Assembly: GCF_032884065.1 (NCBI RefSeq)
Contig: NC_088883.1
Span: forward strand, 28,037,355-28,101,354
Source of the DNA: Artemia franciscana
Lineage: Eukaryota; Arthropoda; Branchiopoda; Anostraca; Artemiidae
DNA: 64,000 nt
Reading direction: 5' to 3'
The notes beneath the pieces were generated by a model. It ran no database searches, was not told the origin of the DNA, and saw nothing but the letters and a program-made list of their open reading frames with translations. Position 1 is the stretch's first letter; the number at the start of each line of letters is the position of its first letter. Below, piece by piece: positions 22,341 to 34,198 of this stretch. Both the position numbers and the translations under genes were made by a program.

Positions 22341-22424
22341 AAGAGCCCATGTTAATTTTTGAAATTCTTAAAAGTTATTTAAAAGTTATATTTATACGCA
22401 TGCAGGTATTTCGACTTCAAACAT

Positions 22425-22497
22425 GCCACGTTAGCTCAGTCGGTAGAGCGTGGGACTTTTAATCCTAAGGTCAAGGGTTCAAGTCCCTTATCGGGCG
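22425..22497 (+). tRNA. tRNA-Lys(UUU)-like gene
   Basis: A 73-base cloverleaf: A box TTAGCTCAGTCGGTAGAGCG, anticodon stem TGGGA/TCCTA enclosing loop CTTTTAA (anticodon TTT), and T arm AAGGG-TTCAAGT-CCCTT with a good B box. The acceptor stem GCCACGT against ATCGGGC has two mispairs, so this may be a decayed copy, not a fully functional gene. A T run (GGTTTTTTTG) follows at once and would serve as a Pol III terminator. The base after the acceptor stem is G. No CCA is encoded, as expected in a nuclear gene. Confidence 0.75.
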
Positions 22498-22514
22498 GTT
22501 TTTTTGTCACAAAA

Positions 22515-22670
22515 TATGAAAAAAACTTCGTTTTCTTAAAGAGTTAAAGAGGCTGCGTCCCAAAGTCGAACCTTAAAACGTACAGGAATTAGGAGAGGCA
22601 GTCCTAATTCCTGTACGAGGAGTACAGGAATTATTAAATTACATCCACCATGGATTGTAGAAAAACGTAC
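22515..22670. repeat. Partial foldback element next to the tRNA
   Basis: It starts ATATGAAAAAAACTTCG and runs as the left arm of the element at 22676 through GGCTGCGTCCCAAAGTCG and CGTACAGGAATTAGGAG. It then turns back (TCCTAATTCCTGTACG) and departs. It is a shortened relative lying in direct orientation. Confidence 0.7.
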
Positions 22671-22675
22671 AGAAA

Positions 22676-23030
22676 TAATATGAAAAAAACTTCGTTTTCT
22701 TAAAGAGTTAAAGAGGCTGCGTCCCAAAGTCGAACCTTAAAACGTACAGGAATTAGGAGAGGCAGTTGGGGGGCTGCCACCCCCCAAACCCCCCGCTTTT
22801 AAAGACTCTTTTTTACAGGATTTTGTTTTGTTAATTAAAAGAGGGCCTTTCCGAAGCCAAGAGCGGGGGGTTACAACAAAAAACCTGTACAAAAAAAGTC
22901 TTTAAAAGCGGGAGGGTTTGGGGGGCGGCAGCCCCCCAACTGCCTCTCCTAATTCCTGTACGTTTTAAGGTTCGATTTTGGGACGCAGCCTCTTTAACTC
23001 TTTAAGAAAACGAAGTTTTTTTCATATTAT
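22676..23030. mobile_element. Foldback/MITE-like element, about 130 bp inverted ends
   Basis: The left arm (ATGAAAAAAACTTCGTTTTC, GGCTGCGTCCCAAAGTCGAA, GGGGGGCTGCCACCCCCC) is repeated inverted at 22880-23030, ending GAAGTTTTTTTCAT. The centre is about 100 bp with no ORF. Arms are nearly identical, suggesting a fairly young copy. It is flanked by AATAAT on the left and ATTATAT on the right. Confidence 0.75.
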
Positions 23031-23489
23031 ATATATCTATACTATAGGTATCTAAGCAAATGTAACTACGGAAACGAAAACAGGTCATTTATCTGAAGAA
23101 GAAATTGAAGTCAACAGATTAGCAGAAATCCTGCCTAGTATGATTAACAAATAATTTCTCCCCTCACAAATTTACATTTGAAAGAGCGTAGATTTGGGTT
23201 CTGGCACATTCGATGATGCCAGTCATCATGAAAGTTGGCTGAACTAGTCTCTTAATCTCCATTTGTGGAAACAACACCAAATCTCAATTAAAACGCCAAT
23301 TGCCCCTTAGCAGAATTTGAAATAATCCAAGACGGAAAATACACGGGGCTTTGAAAACAATAGATCAGTTCATTCTAGGTCATTCTGGGATAGTCGATTG
23401 AAGAATGCCAACTGATCATTCTTCAGTCGCAATAAGCACTTAGATCAGTTGATCAATTATTCTAGTGCTGTTTTTATAAAGGCAAAACA

Positions 23490-24650
23490 TTGGATGACAG
23501 ATAGCCCCTCCCACGCCCCCTTTTCCCAAAAGTCATCCGAACAGATTTTGAGATACCGATGTTCTTAGCATAGTTGAAAGGTCCAATAATTATATCTTTG
23601 TGGATAATACGAACTCTCCCCCCCCCATAGCCCCTAGGAAAAGACTTGTATGTTACAAACTTTACTCCTTTCTTATATATAGTAAAATTTATTTGGAAGT
23701 ACAAAGACATTTCATTTTATGGGGAGAAGGATTCTATTTTGGGTATTTTCTACGGTGAGAATTTTTCATGGGGAGGGAAGTTTCTGTGGGTGAGCTTTCC
23801 AGAGGAAATTTTACACGCGGGGAATTTGCCAGAATTCTTTCACGAAATACTTTTTCTTTTACTTACTTTTTTTTGCTGACTAAATTTTACAGGTGGAGAT
23901 GTTCCTTCGAAGTCGGAAAATTATCGAAAACTTCGAAGTCGAAGTCGGGAAGTCGGAAATTTTCAGCAGGATTGGAAGTGTCTGGAGTATTTTTCCATGG
24001 AAGGGGGGGGGGAGTTTTTTGTGGGAGGAACTCTCCGCTGTAGGCAAGGCGATTTCTGGGAAAGATGAAAATCCATAGGATTTCTATGATGATTAGAAAA
24101 AGATCAGAAATTAAAGTCATTTTCAAATAAAAGTTTGCCGTGGAGAACTTTTCTGTCGGAATTATCCGGAAGAAATTTTCTAGGGGGATTTTCAGTTAGG
24201 AAGGAATTGTATGGGGATTTTTTTAAAGAGGGCATAGTATTTTGAGTGGGATAAATTTTATGTCGAGGTATTTTCGGTCGGGGAGGGATTTTTTCAAGGG
24301 TTGGAGCTAGATGTCCCAGTATAATTTGAAAAACAATCAGAGACTAAATAAAAAACAAGGTCTTTAAACTGAAATTATTTTTTAGTTGAGATTAAAATGA
24401 ACACGAATATGAAGGGTGTTGCCACTTCCTCAACCCTCGCTCTTTACACTGAAGTATTTGATTTCTCTAAAAATATTTCCTATTCAAGATCAAAGGCCCC
24501 AGTGTTTCAGTAGTCTTTCCAAAAGAATCATGACAAAATGTCAAACTTTAGTGGAAAAAGCAAGGGTTGAGGGAGGGACAGTCCCCCTTATTTACGGGGT
24601 ATTTAAATTTGTTTAAGTTTTAATGTTGCTCCTTACTGTAAGTTCGAAAA
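23490..24650 (+). repeat. Diverged E-element fragment with GGGAATTTTC array
   Basis: It begins in E interior (AAAGTCATCCGAACAG, GAGATACCGATGTTCTTAGC, TTGTATGTTACAAAC). It passes through a purine-rich block of degenerate GGGGGAATTTTC / TGGGAGGAACT repeats and ends with a P hairpin at about 24335-24650. Short ORFs in it are shadows. Confidence 0.65.
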
Positions 24651-24780
24651 CTTTTTTTTATATTTAGTATGATATTTAAGCGATTAAACAACTAATTTCA
24701 ATAGTGGTGTTTGACGTGTCCCCGGGGGTGTTTGTTAATAAAAAAAAAGTGTTAATAAAAAATGGCTGCTTAGCGAATGG

Positions 24781-25091
24781 TAAAGGATACGGCATTAGAC
24801 CTTACAGTCCCTACCAGCGGTGCTGATCTCCGTTTCTTGGCCCTTCAGCCAGGAAGTGCAATGGGGGGTTGGGGGCCAACCATCCTGTGCTTTCGCACAC
24901 CCTTCCTGTTTACCTTCCCCAGATTTCTCCAGGTACCCATTTAAAGCTGGGTCGACTCTGGCTAAGCTTACAGAGTCACGCCACTGACTCCTGTCCCAAA
25001 CTGAACAATTGGTTACACTGGGATTTGAACCCGCGTCCTTTCAGACAAAGGATCCCAAATCCAGCGCACCAACCGACTCGGCTAGGTATGC
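24781..25091 (-). mobile_element. SINE copy S3 with 12 bp target-site duplication
   Basis: CTTAGCGAATGG occurs directly before (24769-24780) and after (25092-25103) the element, as expected of target-primed retroposition. On the minus strand the tRNA-like head (AGCCGAGTCGGTTGG and GGGTTCAAATCCC, with a long variable arm) is at the right. The body follows (CAGTTTGGGACAGGAG, CTTCCTGGCTGAAGGGCC) and the 3' end is CCGTATCCTTTA. About 310 bp; the most complete copy in the window. Confidence 0.9.
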
Positions 25092-25122
25092 CTTAGCGAA
25101 TGGTATGCCTGTAATTGCATGA

Positions 25123-25317
25123 GTGAAAAAGAATTGTTATTCGGGAGGTCAAATCAACCTTTTTTGTCATTTTCTCAAATATCCCTCAATTACGCAAGAA
25201 CAAATTCTAGGGCGGCTAGAGAATCTTAGCAAAAATGTGGCAATTATTCCTGAACCTACAGTCAATATTTCTAACCTACAAAAAAGTCTGAATATGACGG
25301 ACTCAGTACGTCAATAA
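25123..25317 (+). CDS. Unrecognised 64-codon ORF
   Basis: The frame reads QINLFCHFLKYPSITQEQIL, then LENLSKNVAIIPEPTVNISN and SLNMTDSVRQ, to TAA. The amino-acid content is balanced, unlike the low-complexity ORFs around it, and no repeat in the window overlaps it. I do not recognise a family, there is no clear splice signal, and length alone is weak evidence. It could be an exon fragment, a repeat-derived piece or chance. Confidence 0.2.
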   Translation: MKKNCYSGGQINLFCHFLKYPSITQEQILGRLENLSKNVAIIPEPTVNISNLQKSLNMTDSVRQ

Positions 25318-27400
25318 TATGGTTAACCGCAAATGGAAGTGTCCAAAAACACTTAAATTCCTGGTAATGGAACTCGAACCTGTTTGCCCAATTTTTAACT
25401 ATATCAGTGGGATGTTATGACCTTTGAGAAAAAAGGGCACAGGAGGGACGTTAGTTATCCTTAATTTTTTTTGGCTACTTAAAATGTCAGTAAAACTTTT
25501 AGTTTTCGCCCTTTTGCAGTGTTCTAGCACCATTGGTTCGAAACAACCAATTCTCAATACCCACTCCAGCAGTAAAATTTAGTAGCAAATAAATTTAACA
25601 GCTTTAAATTTATCTTTAATTATCGGGCTACAACAGATTTTTCAGAAAAGCTGGAACTTTTCAAGTATTTCTATGCTCAGTTTCGTCAAAATTTTTGGTC
25701 CTTCTTCTAATTGCTTTGAATTATGGCACTGTGAAAAAAAAAAACTAATTTATCATTCTAATTATAAAAAACATTCCCAATTTGATATTATAAAGTAGCC
25801 ATATTTGGGGACAATGTTTTAATAAACCGGATTTACCGGTTCTATCTCGTTTTCGCACAGCATAAGAAAAAGCCAAGCCCCAAATATCTTTTGAACCAAT
25901 CAAGAAAATCATGTCAAATTTTAAAGACAAATTAAAAAAAAAATATGAGATCAACTGTAGAATTAATTTCAAAACGAAAATATTCCATCCTCTGGAGTAG
26001 TAAAAAAGGTTCATCTGTAATCCAGATTGTTTATTTTGAAATTTCAGTTACTATGGACTATAGTTTGTCCTATAATATACGTTACTGCAACGAACACCCC
26101 ACAGAAAAAATAATTGACCTTATGAATGTTCCATAAGCAGCGCAATAGCGCCGCCTAAGTAAAAAACGAATTGGGCACAATGTATTCATTATCTGTACCA
26201 CTCCTTTGTATAATTCTTTATTATATTTTCCTATGTTTAAAATAACAAGTTTAAAAAATTAAACAAAAATGAAGAAAAACCTTTGAAATATTCTACCATT
26301 TTTTTTAATCTGGCATGATAAATTTAAAAAAAATGGCAATCGCAAAAATTTTCCTTTGAATATTTAAATATTCAAATATTTTTCAGTTTAGGAAAAAATA
26401 ACCGAGATTAAATTTAGCTAGGTCATTTAAGTTTAGAAAACTTTTTTTGATTAAAACCCTTGAAAATTTCGATCAGTTTCAATCAGTTTAAGGTCAGCAA
26501 CAACCAGACATGTTTCTTATGGAATACCTACTGAAAAGTCTAAATTACCAATTTATCTTGGAATTGTTAAATTTTAAATCCTAAAGGCAAATCAGCAATT
26601 TCAATTGAACTAAGATATTCCTATTTTCAAATATTGTCCATCATACTGCAACCACTATACTTGATGCTGTACACTCTGAAATTATTCCATTATTCCTTAT
26701 TTAATTACCCTTACATGAGTATCGACATTCGTTTTAATCACGATCGTTCAATATTATCGCACAGTCCTTCAGTCATTAGGATGAGTAATAACCCCTTCCT
26801 CTTAATCATCATCAATCATTTTATTAATACTAAAACACTATTACAAACGTAAAAAAGTTATTCGGCCCAAGAAGCTTTGATTGTTATGGGCCATACAACG
26901 AAATAATAGAGCACTAAAAGAACAACAAATAATACCCTGAATCAAACAATACCTATGAAATGAAGATTAGGAAGAATAAACACTAGCATACAGTAGAAAA
27001 AAAAACTTGTTAGTAATTATTATAATAGAAATAAGTAGAAACCCAGAAAGTAGAGAAACACTAAAGATAAAAGCTGACATTAGAACATCAGAAAAAAACA
27101 GACAAATAAACAAGGACTTTAAAAGCTAAGAGGATTCTTGAAAACATTTTAAAAAAGAATAAGAGAGAGATATATCAGTTAGGGACGGATTCCAAAAAAG
27201 GGAAACAATAGGAAAAGAGAAAGCAGGAAAAATAAAAACAAAGCAGAGAGAGAGAGATAGAGAGAAATTACGAAACAGGAAAGATCCGACGAAATAATGC
27301 CTTTGCAGAATGAAATAGAGGGACATCCGAAGGGATGGAGTTCCATAATAGAATTGATTGATATCCAAGATACCTCTAGGCTGCTGTAGATGGTCGTTTT
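25318..27400. other. No gene recognised; A/T-rich with weak E-like stretch
   Basis: Around 25400-25580 words such as GGGCACAGGAGGGACG and TTCTAGCACCATTGGTTCGA resemble diverged E interior. From 26200 to 27130 the sequence is plain AT-rich. A purine run AGAGAGAGAGATAGAGAGA lies near 27246. No exon convinces. Confidence 0.4.
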
Positions 27401-27419
27401 GGTAAAATAAATCGTCGAG

Positions 27420-27533
27420 ATGAATTACGTAAAAAAGAAGAGCACTTTCCTGAGCCTGTCCGTGAAAAAAATTGCTGCAGTGGCGGTGGAAGAGTACCTA
27501 GAAAAGCAGAATGCGCTAAATAAGGTGGTTTAA
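27420..27533 (+). CDS. Small unrecognised ORF
   Basis: ATG to TAA, 37 codons: MNYVKKKSTFLSLSVKKIA followed by VAVEEYLEKQNALNKVV. The composition looks protein-like. An AG (CTGCTGTAG) lies 30 bases upstream, and a second open frame overlaps it. No family recognised; it may be the start of a gene fragment or chance. Confidence 0.15.
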   Translation: MNYVKKKSTFLSLSVKKIAAVAVEEYLEKQNALNKVV

Positions 27534-27639
27534 TTAGAATAATAATTCTTTTCAAAAGTTATAACAGCAAAAACAAAAGTTACAAATGTTATATCAAAAG
27601 AATTGGCTTATTATGCTAACTTCAATTTTATAATATTCA

Positions 27640-28950
27640 TATAATTAAGTGTTTCCTATCAAAGGCTAGCAACCTGAAAAAATTGCAGGAATTTTTGAAA
27701 AGGAGGTAAAGTCAGGAAACTAATTCACACCATCACCTTCAGCTTATCAGGTAGTATGCCCTATTTATCAGTATACCCTACTGTAGAGTTTCCAAGTTCC
27801 TGTTTACGAAAACACTGAATTTTCTTTTTTGTTTTTACCAGAAGAAAGATCACAGATGCGTGTTTATTTGTTTTTTTCCGAATTGGTTGTTTCAAACCAA
27901 TGGTCCAAGAACGCTGCAAAAGGGCCCATTCAAACAAAAATTATAAGTTCTACTTTTTTCAAAAGGTCGAATGATAAAAAAAATTGAAAGAGCTGACATG
28001 GATTGCTGACAAGGTGACATGATTGGGGATGAACCTCCCAGACCCACAGGAGGAAGGGCGACAAGCTATGAAATTTTCCCATTGTTTACACATGGGAATT
28101 TAACAGAATTCGTATATGAAGCTTATTTGATTAGTCTTACTTTCTCGTAGGTGCCCCCATTTTACGTTTGGAGAGGCTTTGTAGGAGGTTTTGGGGGAAA
28201 TTTTCAGCGGAGTTAGAATTTTCCTGCGGGACTGCTGCGTGGGGGGAATTCCCACGGGAAATACTATTCGTAGAGTAGATGTCACCAGGAGAAGTTCTCC
28301 ACGGGGAAATTTTCTGTGGGATAAACTTTCCTTTGGAGTGGGGTGGATTTCAAAGAAACATTTGCTACATAGGGGAATTCCTCCAGGACTTCAAATAGGT
28401 TCAGAAATTAAGCAACAACACATCTTTCCTCAAATAAAAATAGGCTAAGGAATATTTTTCAGGCAGAATCGTAAGCAAAAACTTTCTGGGGGGGGGGAAT
28501 TTACAGCAAGGATGGAATTGCCCGGGGGTTATTTCCCGGCGAGAACAGTTTTTGGTCAGAGAAATTCTCCATGAAAGAATTTTTCGTGGGGGGATTTTCA
28601 CCGGAGGTTGATGATTTCTTGGGATTATTTGAAAAACGATCAGAAATTAAATAAAAAACAAGCTTTTTCTACTGAAAGTATAGAGATTAAAACTTAGAAA
28701 AAAAGAAATGATTCCGTATAAGAAGGGATGTACCCCCCCCCCCTCTCTACCCCGCTCTTTACACTAAAATTTGACCTTTTGTCTCAATTCCTTATGAGAA
28801 ACTTTGGAAACTCAAGGGCCGTGTAATTAGAATCAGAACCTTTTTTAAAAGATCTTTAAAAAATTTAGCTTGAAGAGTATGAGGACGGGATAGCCCCCCT
28901 TATATAGGGAATAAATTCTCTTCATATTACGTTTTAATGTTTCCCAAAAA
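27640..28950 (+). repeat. Diverged E-element fragment
   Basis: The E order is seen: GCTAGCAACCTGAAAAAATT, CACACCATCA, TACCCTACTGTAGAG, AGATCACAGATGCGTGTTTA, a purine-rich GGGAATTTTC block (28160-28620), then a P hairpin (28655-28950) with TGAAAGTATAGAGATTAAAAC. The TCAAACAG terminus is missing. Confidence 0.65.
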
Positions 28951-29019
28951 AATCTGCCACATTAAAACAAGGTAAATCTCTAGTTGGGGGGAGGGAGTTG
29001 GGGGAATACTGAACCATGT

Positions 29020-29360
29020 GACCTTGTAAGTAGAAAGAAATGTCTACCAGTAAACGTTATATAGCTTTGTGTATTCTTTGAAGTCATTGAAATAAATGAA
29101 TCTTCCTAGATAATGGTTTTAAATACTGTGTAGTCAAAATATCTAGATGGCAACCAAATACAGTGAACGACCAAAATGCTTTATAAAGCTTTGTGTACAG
29201 CATGTATTTATTTATAGCTTTACATGGTATATCGTATGTAACTTTATGTACTCTCTAAAATCATTGATAAAAAGAAGACAGATTCTTCCTAAATAGTGGT
29301 TTTAAATGATGTGTAGTAAAAATGTCTAGATGGGATTTAAATACAGTGAATAATCAAAAC
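29020..29360. repeat. Local tandem duplication
   Basis: A block with AATGGTTTTAAATACTGTGTAG, AAAATATCTAGATGG and AATACAGTGAA at about 29040-29180 recurs, diverged, at about 29215-29360, a period near 180 bp. Confidence 0.6.
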
Positions 29361-29380
29361 GAAGGAACTCCTTTATGGAA

Positions 29381-29815
29381 TTAAATAAAATGAAAGTAAG
29401 GAGCGACATTAAAACTTAAAACGAACAGAAATTACTCCGTATATGAAAGGGCTTTTCCTCCTCAACGCCTCGCTCTATACGCTAAAGTTTGACTCTTCTT
29501 CTTAACCTTACTTCTTAAAACAGTGAACTTCTACAACAAGGTTCTCTGATACGTTGAATCTGATGGTGTGATTTTCGTTAAGATTGTATGACTTTTAGGG
29601 GGTGTTTTACCCAATTTTCTAAATGAGGCAAATTTTCTCAGGCTCGTAAATTTTGATAGGTAAGACTAATCTTGATGAAAGTTATATATTTAAAATCAGG
29701 ATTAAAATGCGATTTTTTTATGTAACTAATGGTATCAAAATTCCATTTTTTAGAGTTTCAGTTGCTATTGAGCCAGGTCGCTCCTTACTACAGTTCGTTA
29801 CCACGAACCGTTTGA
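29381..29815 (-). mobile_element. Short E derivative (435 bp)
   Basis: TTAAATAAAATGAAAGTAAG and half a P hairpin are joined directly to the terminal third of E, ending GGTCGCTCCTTACTACAG and ACCACGAACCGTTTGA. Like 18680-19283 it keeps both ends of the family and lost the middle. Confidence 0.75.
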
Positions 29816-29939
29816 CAAGGTCATTGATTAAGTATCTCAAGCTATTAATTCAGGAGTTCATTCAACAATAAACCCAAAGTTTTCTAATAAAGTTGTAGCA
29901 CAAATTACAAGACTGAGTTCTCAAAAAGGATGAGTTTCA

Positions 29940-31500
29940 TGGAAATTTAGTAAATTTTTTTTTTGCAATTTAGATCATCTTCCCCACAAAAGTATCAGCT
30001 CTTACCACCCAATTCTTCCCCTCTGCCAACCTAAAATTTGAGCCATACCCCTCAGGTTTCTGGAGTTTTTTCAGAGAGTACAGAAATTACCAACGATGCG
30101 TAATTGCGCTGTCTTGGGTGAGCTTCAAAACCCCTTTTAACTACTAATTTCATAGATTTGAAAGCGAAAGGGATCATCTATATATTTCTGATATATGTAA
30201 TCATAATTATAAGTATTTATATCAAATAAGTATTTGGCATGTAATTTGTGTGCTGCAGATCAGTCTTTTCATGCTGCTACATTAAAATAATCCAAAAAAG
30301 CATTGTGGTGAATTATTTATAGCATTCAGGCTGAATTTTTCCTAGATTAAATAAAAAACAAGTTTTTTTAATTGAAAGTAAGGACCGACATTAAAACTTA
30401 AAACGAACATAAATTATTTCGTATATATAAGTAGTTCATCTTTCATTCTCAGTCCGTCTTTATAGACTGAAAATTTGTCTGTATCTTTTTTCATTGCTGG
30501 AAAAATTTAGCCTGTAAAAAAAAAAAACATAAGCATAGTTCTTTTAGCTTCAAGATGGGTCAGTTCCCAGAAATGTAGTGAGTATTTTCTTTTAAACCCA
30601 AGGGAGACCACTTCTGTTTTTTTCAATTTTTTCAATGAAAATACCAAAAAAGGAAATCTTTCACTGAAATTAGTCAAAATCACATTTTTGAAAACCTAAG
30701 GGGGATGACGGAGGACAAATCTAGGGAATCAAATGCACTCTTCTATTGTCTTTGATAAGTACAATGGGGGCAATTGATGACAATGAGGTGGGGGAGAGGC
30801 AAATGTACTTTCAAAATATTTTTTTTTTGGGGGGGGGGTTATTTTTTTTAGTGAAATCCAAAAAAAGTCTCTTTCAATGGAAAGTAAAAAAAAGTATAAA
30901 GCAAAAAGTAATATTTTTTTTGCAATTTGGATCATCCTCCCCACAAAAGTATCAACTCTTATCACCCAATTCTTTCCCTTTGGCAACCTAAAATCCGAGC
31001 CGTACCCTCAGGCTCCTGATCTTTTTTTAGAGAGTACAGAAATTACCAACGATGCATAATTGCGCTGTCATTGAAAAAAACTTCTGTTTTTTCAAATTTT
31101 TTTTAATGAAAATACCAAAAAAAAGGCATCTTTCACTGAAATTAGTCATAAACATATTTTGAAAACCTAAGGAGGATGAGGGAGGACAAATCTAGGGAAT
31201 CAAATGCACTCTTCTATCATCTTTGATAAGTACAATGGGGGCAATTGATGACAATGAGGTGCGGGGAGAGGCAAATGTACTTTCAAAAGCATTTTTTTTG
31301 GGGGGGGGTAATTTTTTTTAGTGAAATCCCAAAAAAGGATCTTTCAATGAAAAACAAAAAAAGGTATTTTATAAAATCTATGGAAAATATACCCTCCGCC
31401 GTGCCCCCGAACCTTCCCGTTTTCGCTAATGGATGCGGACCCTCTAGACTAGCTGAAGTAGCTTTCGAATGTTTATCTTTGATGTCAACATGCATAGATA
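29940..31500. repeat. Local tandem duplications with G/T-homopolymer blocks
   Basis: TTGCAATTTAGATCATC-to-GCGTAATTGCGCTGTC at 29955-30115 recurs at 30921-31072. CTTCTGTTTTTTTCAATT-to-CTTTCAATGG at about 30610-30880 recurs at 31082-31350. Unit spacing is about 480-970 bp. P-like arms lie at 30350-30440 and 31600-31690, so the block may sit inside an E hairpin. ORFs are shadows. Confidence 0.6.
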
Positions 31501-31808
31501 AGTGAAATTAATTTTGGATATATTTTCATATAAGACTGTTTTCACTTCAGTATCCGTATCTAGCATAATCTGCCGGGTTACTTTTCATATTCACGGAATA
31601 TATTCACATATTCACTTTCACTTTTCACGGAATAATTTCTATTCGTTTTAAGTTTTAATGTCACTCCTTACTTACAGTTAAAAACTTTTTTTTTAATTTA
31701 ATCACTTGTAAGACTAAGAAACCGCAATTTAATATTAAATTTCTTTTGGTGATCTCAATTTTGAGACTATTTAGTATAAGACATTTGATAGTCTTGTAAC
31801 AGTAAAAA

Positions 31809-32083
31809 GGGCCGTCCTAGCGGAGTGGATAGGGCACAAGACTTGAAATTCTTTGTTTTTGAGGACGGAGGTTCGAGTCCTGGCATCGCTTGTTAATTGG
31901 TTTGGAACGTTGGTTACAGAGTGGTGTGACTCTGTAAATAGATGCTGGCATCCAGTGGGTACAAGCAAACGATGGCTGGCACTCCCCTCCCCCCCCATTG
32001 CACTTCTCGGCTGAAGGGTCATGAAACGGAGATAACCACCACCGGTAGGGACTATAAAGTCCAAGGCCGTTTTCTTCACTTCT
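31809..32083 (+). mobile_element. SINE copy S4 (tRNA-Ser-like head)
   Basis: The clearest head of the family: GCCGTCCTAGCGGAGTGGAT (A box region), anticodon loop CTTGAAA (TGA, serine), a long variable arm and AGGTTCGAGTCCTGGC (B box). The body follows (CTCGGCTGAAGGGTCATGAA, GGTAGGGACTATAAAGTCC) and ends GGCCGTTTTCTTCAC. The serine-type class II shape suggests the family's tRNA origin. Confidence 0.8.
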
Positions 32084-32089
32084 TTTTAG

Positions 32090-34085
32090 CCTAAAAATTT
32101 ATACTTGTGTTTAGTCTCAGAAGTTTTAAGAATACATATGTAGTTTAGTAATTTTCTGCTTAATCACTAAAGCAATCAGATCTACTTTTCACAGTTTATT
32201 GCACTTAAAAGTTAAGTACTTCGTTGAAAGAAAAGAACCAACATCAAGTCTGTTACTAAAAAAATATACTTATTTTATAGGCAAGGAGAAGAAGATACCC
32301 TAACAGATACCCTTTCAGTTTTATTAAAACTTTTAGTTTGTGAAATATAACATTAAGAAGTCACTCTTTCTCCGGTTCGTTTCATTTTACACTGCATGTA
32401 ATAGGTTCATTTAGTTCACTTTTAACTATAACCAATTTTAGTTTTTAATTACACGGGACATTTACACATTCTATTAAATTACTAAACAGAAAGTCCACAG
32501 TTAGAATAATATTATTAAGGCCGTGATTAAGCGAACTCGAAAACATCGAGGTTCAAAATTAAAGTTAGGGTAGCCTTATGTCTCTCAATTCTCTAGAGAA
32601 CGTCGATTGTCAAAAACCCTTCAAATAGCACTTATTCATTGGCAGAAATAGTGGATTAATTATACCAGCTTGTCAATCTGGTCTCTAGGGGTGTTATCGG
32701 CCATTTCAAACGATTCTTTTTGGCAAAAAACTTGTAAAAATTTCAGGTAGCTGAAAATATTCTATGGGACTGTTCGAAAACAGGAAAATATGTCGAAAAA
32801 TGGTTGCATTCATCTTACACATTATTGTCTTCTGCTCATGATAGTACCAACTTTGTTCTACAAGCAATATCCTTCATAGAGTACACTATTGAAAAAGAGT
32901 GAGGTATTTTCTAAGATTTCTAAGCAATTAGAGAAAATAGAGCAAAATTCTAGCAAACATTTTGTAGCATCTTCAAGAAGCTACGGCCTGATATTAAAAG
33001 CGGTATCTTCCGCCAATGAATACTTGAGTACTTTTTAAATATAAATTTTCGATTTTAACATGGGATTTTCGAGTTCCACCAGTATGTATTTGTATTTGCA
33101 CCTTTCTTTGACTGTTGTTTTCTCGGTATTGTAGCCCTCCCACAACACATAAGCCATCAATTACCCATCATAACCCATAATAACCCATCAATTCCGTCCG
33201 GAACTTCCGTTGCAAGGTCTACCGACATTTCCTAAAATTCAGAAAATTACTTATAAGACTACAGTCAATGATAACACTGTATTCGGTATGGTTACTTAGG
33301 AGAGGGTTAGATAGACTTCGTCTGTAGTCTAATAGGTTACTCTCTGTGTTTACCAGATTTGATACCCCTTTCTTACAGGTGATTTATTTATGGACAAATA
33401 TAAAACCCAAGAATGTAAAATACTAAAATTTTAACCAATTGATATATCTTAAGTTGTTGGATTATGTTTTTTTTTAACTAATTAAACTTTTTACCTTTTG
33501 AACCAGCAAAAATATTAAGAGAATTTATTTTTAAGGGGAAAAGGTAAAACTCATAAGAATGTAAAAAAACGCTAATGAGTAAAAAGAGTAAAAAGTTTTG
33601 ATTATTCGCCTCCCCCTGTCCACCCCACAAAAAAATAAAAGAAAAAACTCTTAACCAGATACGTACCAAGGGAGGAGGGGCCTTTGGCTCCAACTCCACC
33701 TCGGATTTCTGGGCGCTTTTATTCAAACTATCAAATATTTTTTTTGTCCCCCCCCCTCAAAAAAAAGAACTCCTGCGCATTTGTCTCCAGAAAAACCATA
33801 ACAGAAAAATCAAGCTGTATGATTAGCTATCCTGACTATTTCAAAGGCCTTTTACTACTATGTGGTTTATCATGACTTTCCTTAAAAGGAAGGATATCAA
33901 AACTTAGTATGTACAGAGGGAGATGGTGGAAATAAAACATATTTTATAAATAACTTTAAAGCAATATTTCGATTTAGACACGTACTTTCACAAACTCTAG
34001 AACATTTCAGCCTCGGTGGGGTTTAGCTTAAGCCCCCTGCACCATCATATGTTCGCAATGACATGGTAGCCTATCATAAAGACAG
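32090..34085. other. No gene recognised
   Basis: AT-rich sequence. The only structure I see is a small ACCCATCA / AACCCATAAT array near 33160-33195 and C or G homopolymer runs near 33745. No exon or repeat family identified. Confidence 0.4.
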
Positions 34086-34086
34086 A

Positions 34087-34198
<112 letters not shown>

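Noticed and set aside
24869-25096. ORF with WDLNPRPFRQ, and 31771-32079 on the minus strand
   Set aside because: Both are readings of the SINE body and head.
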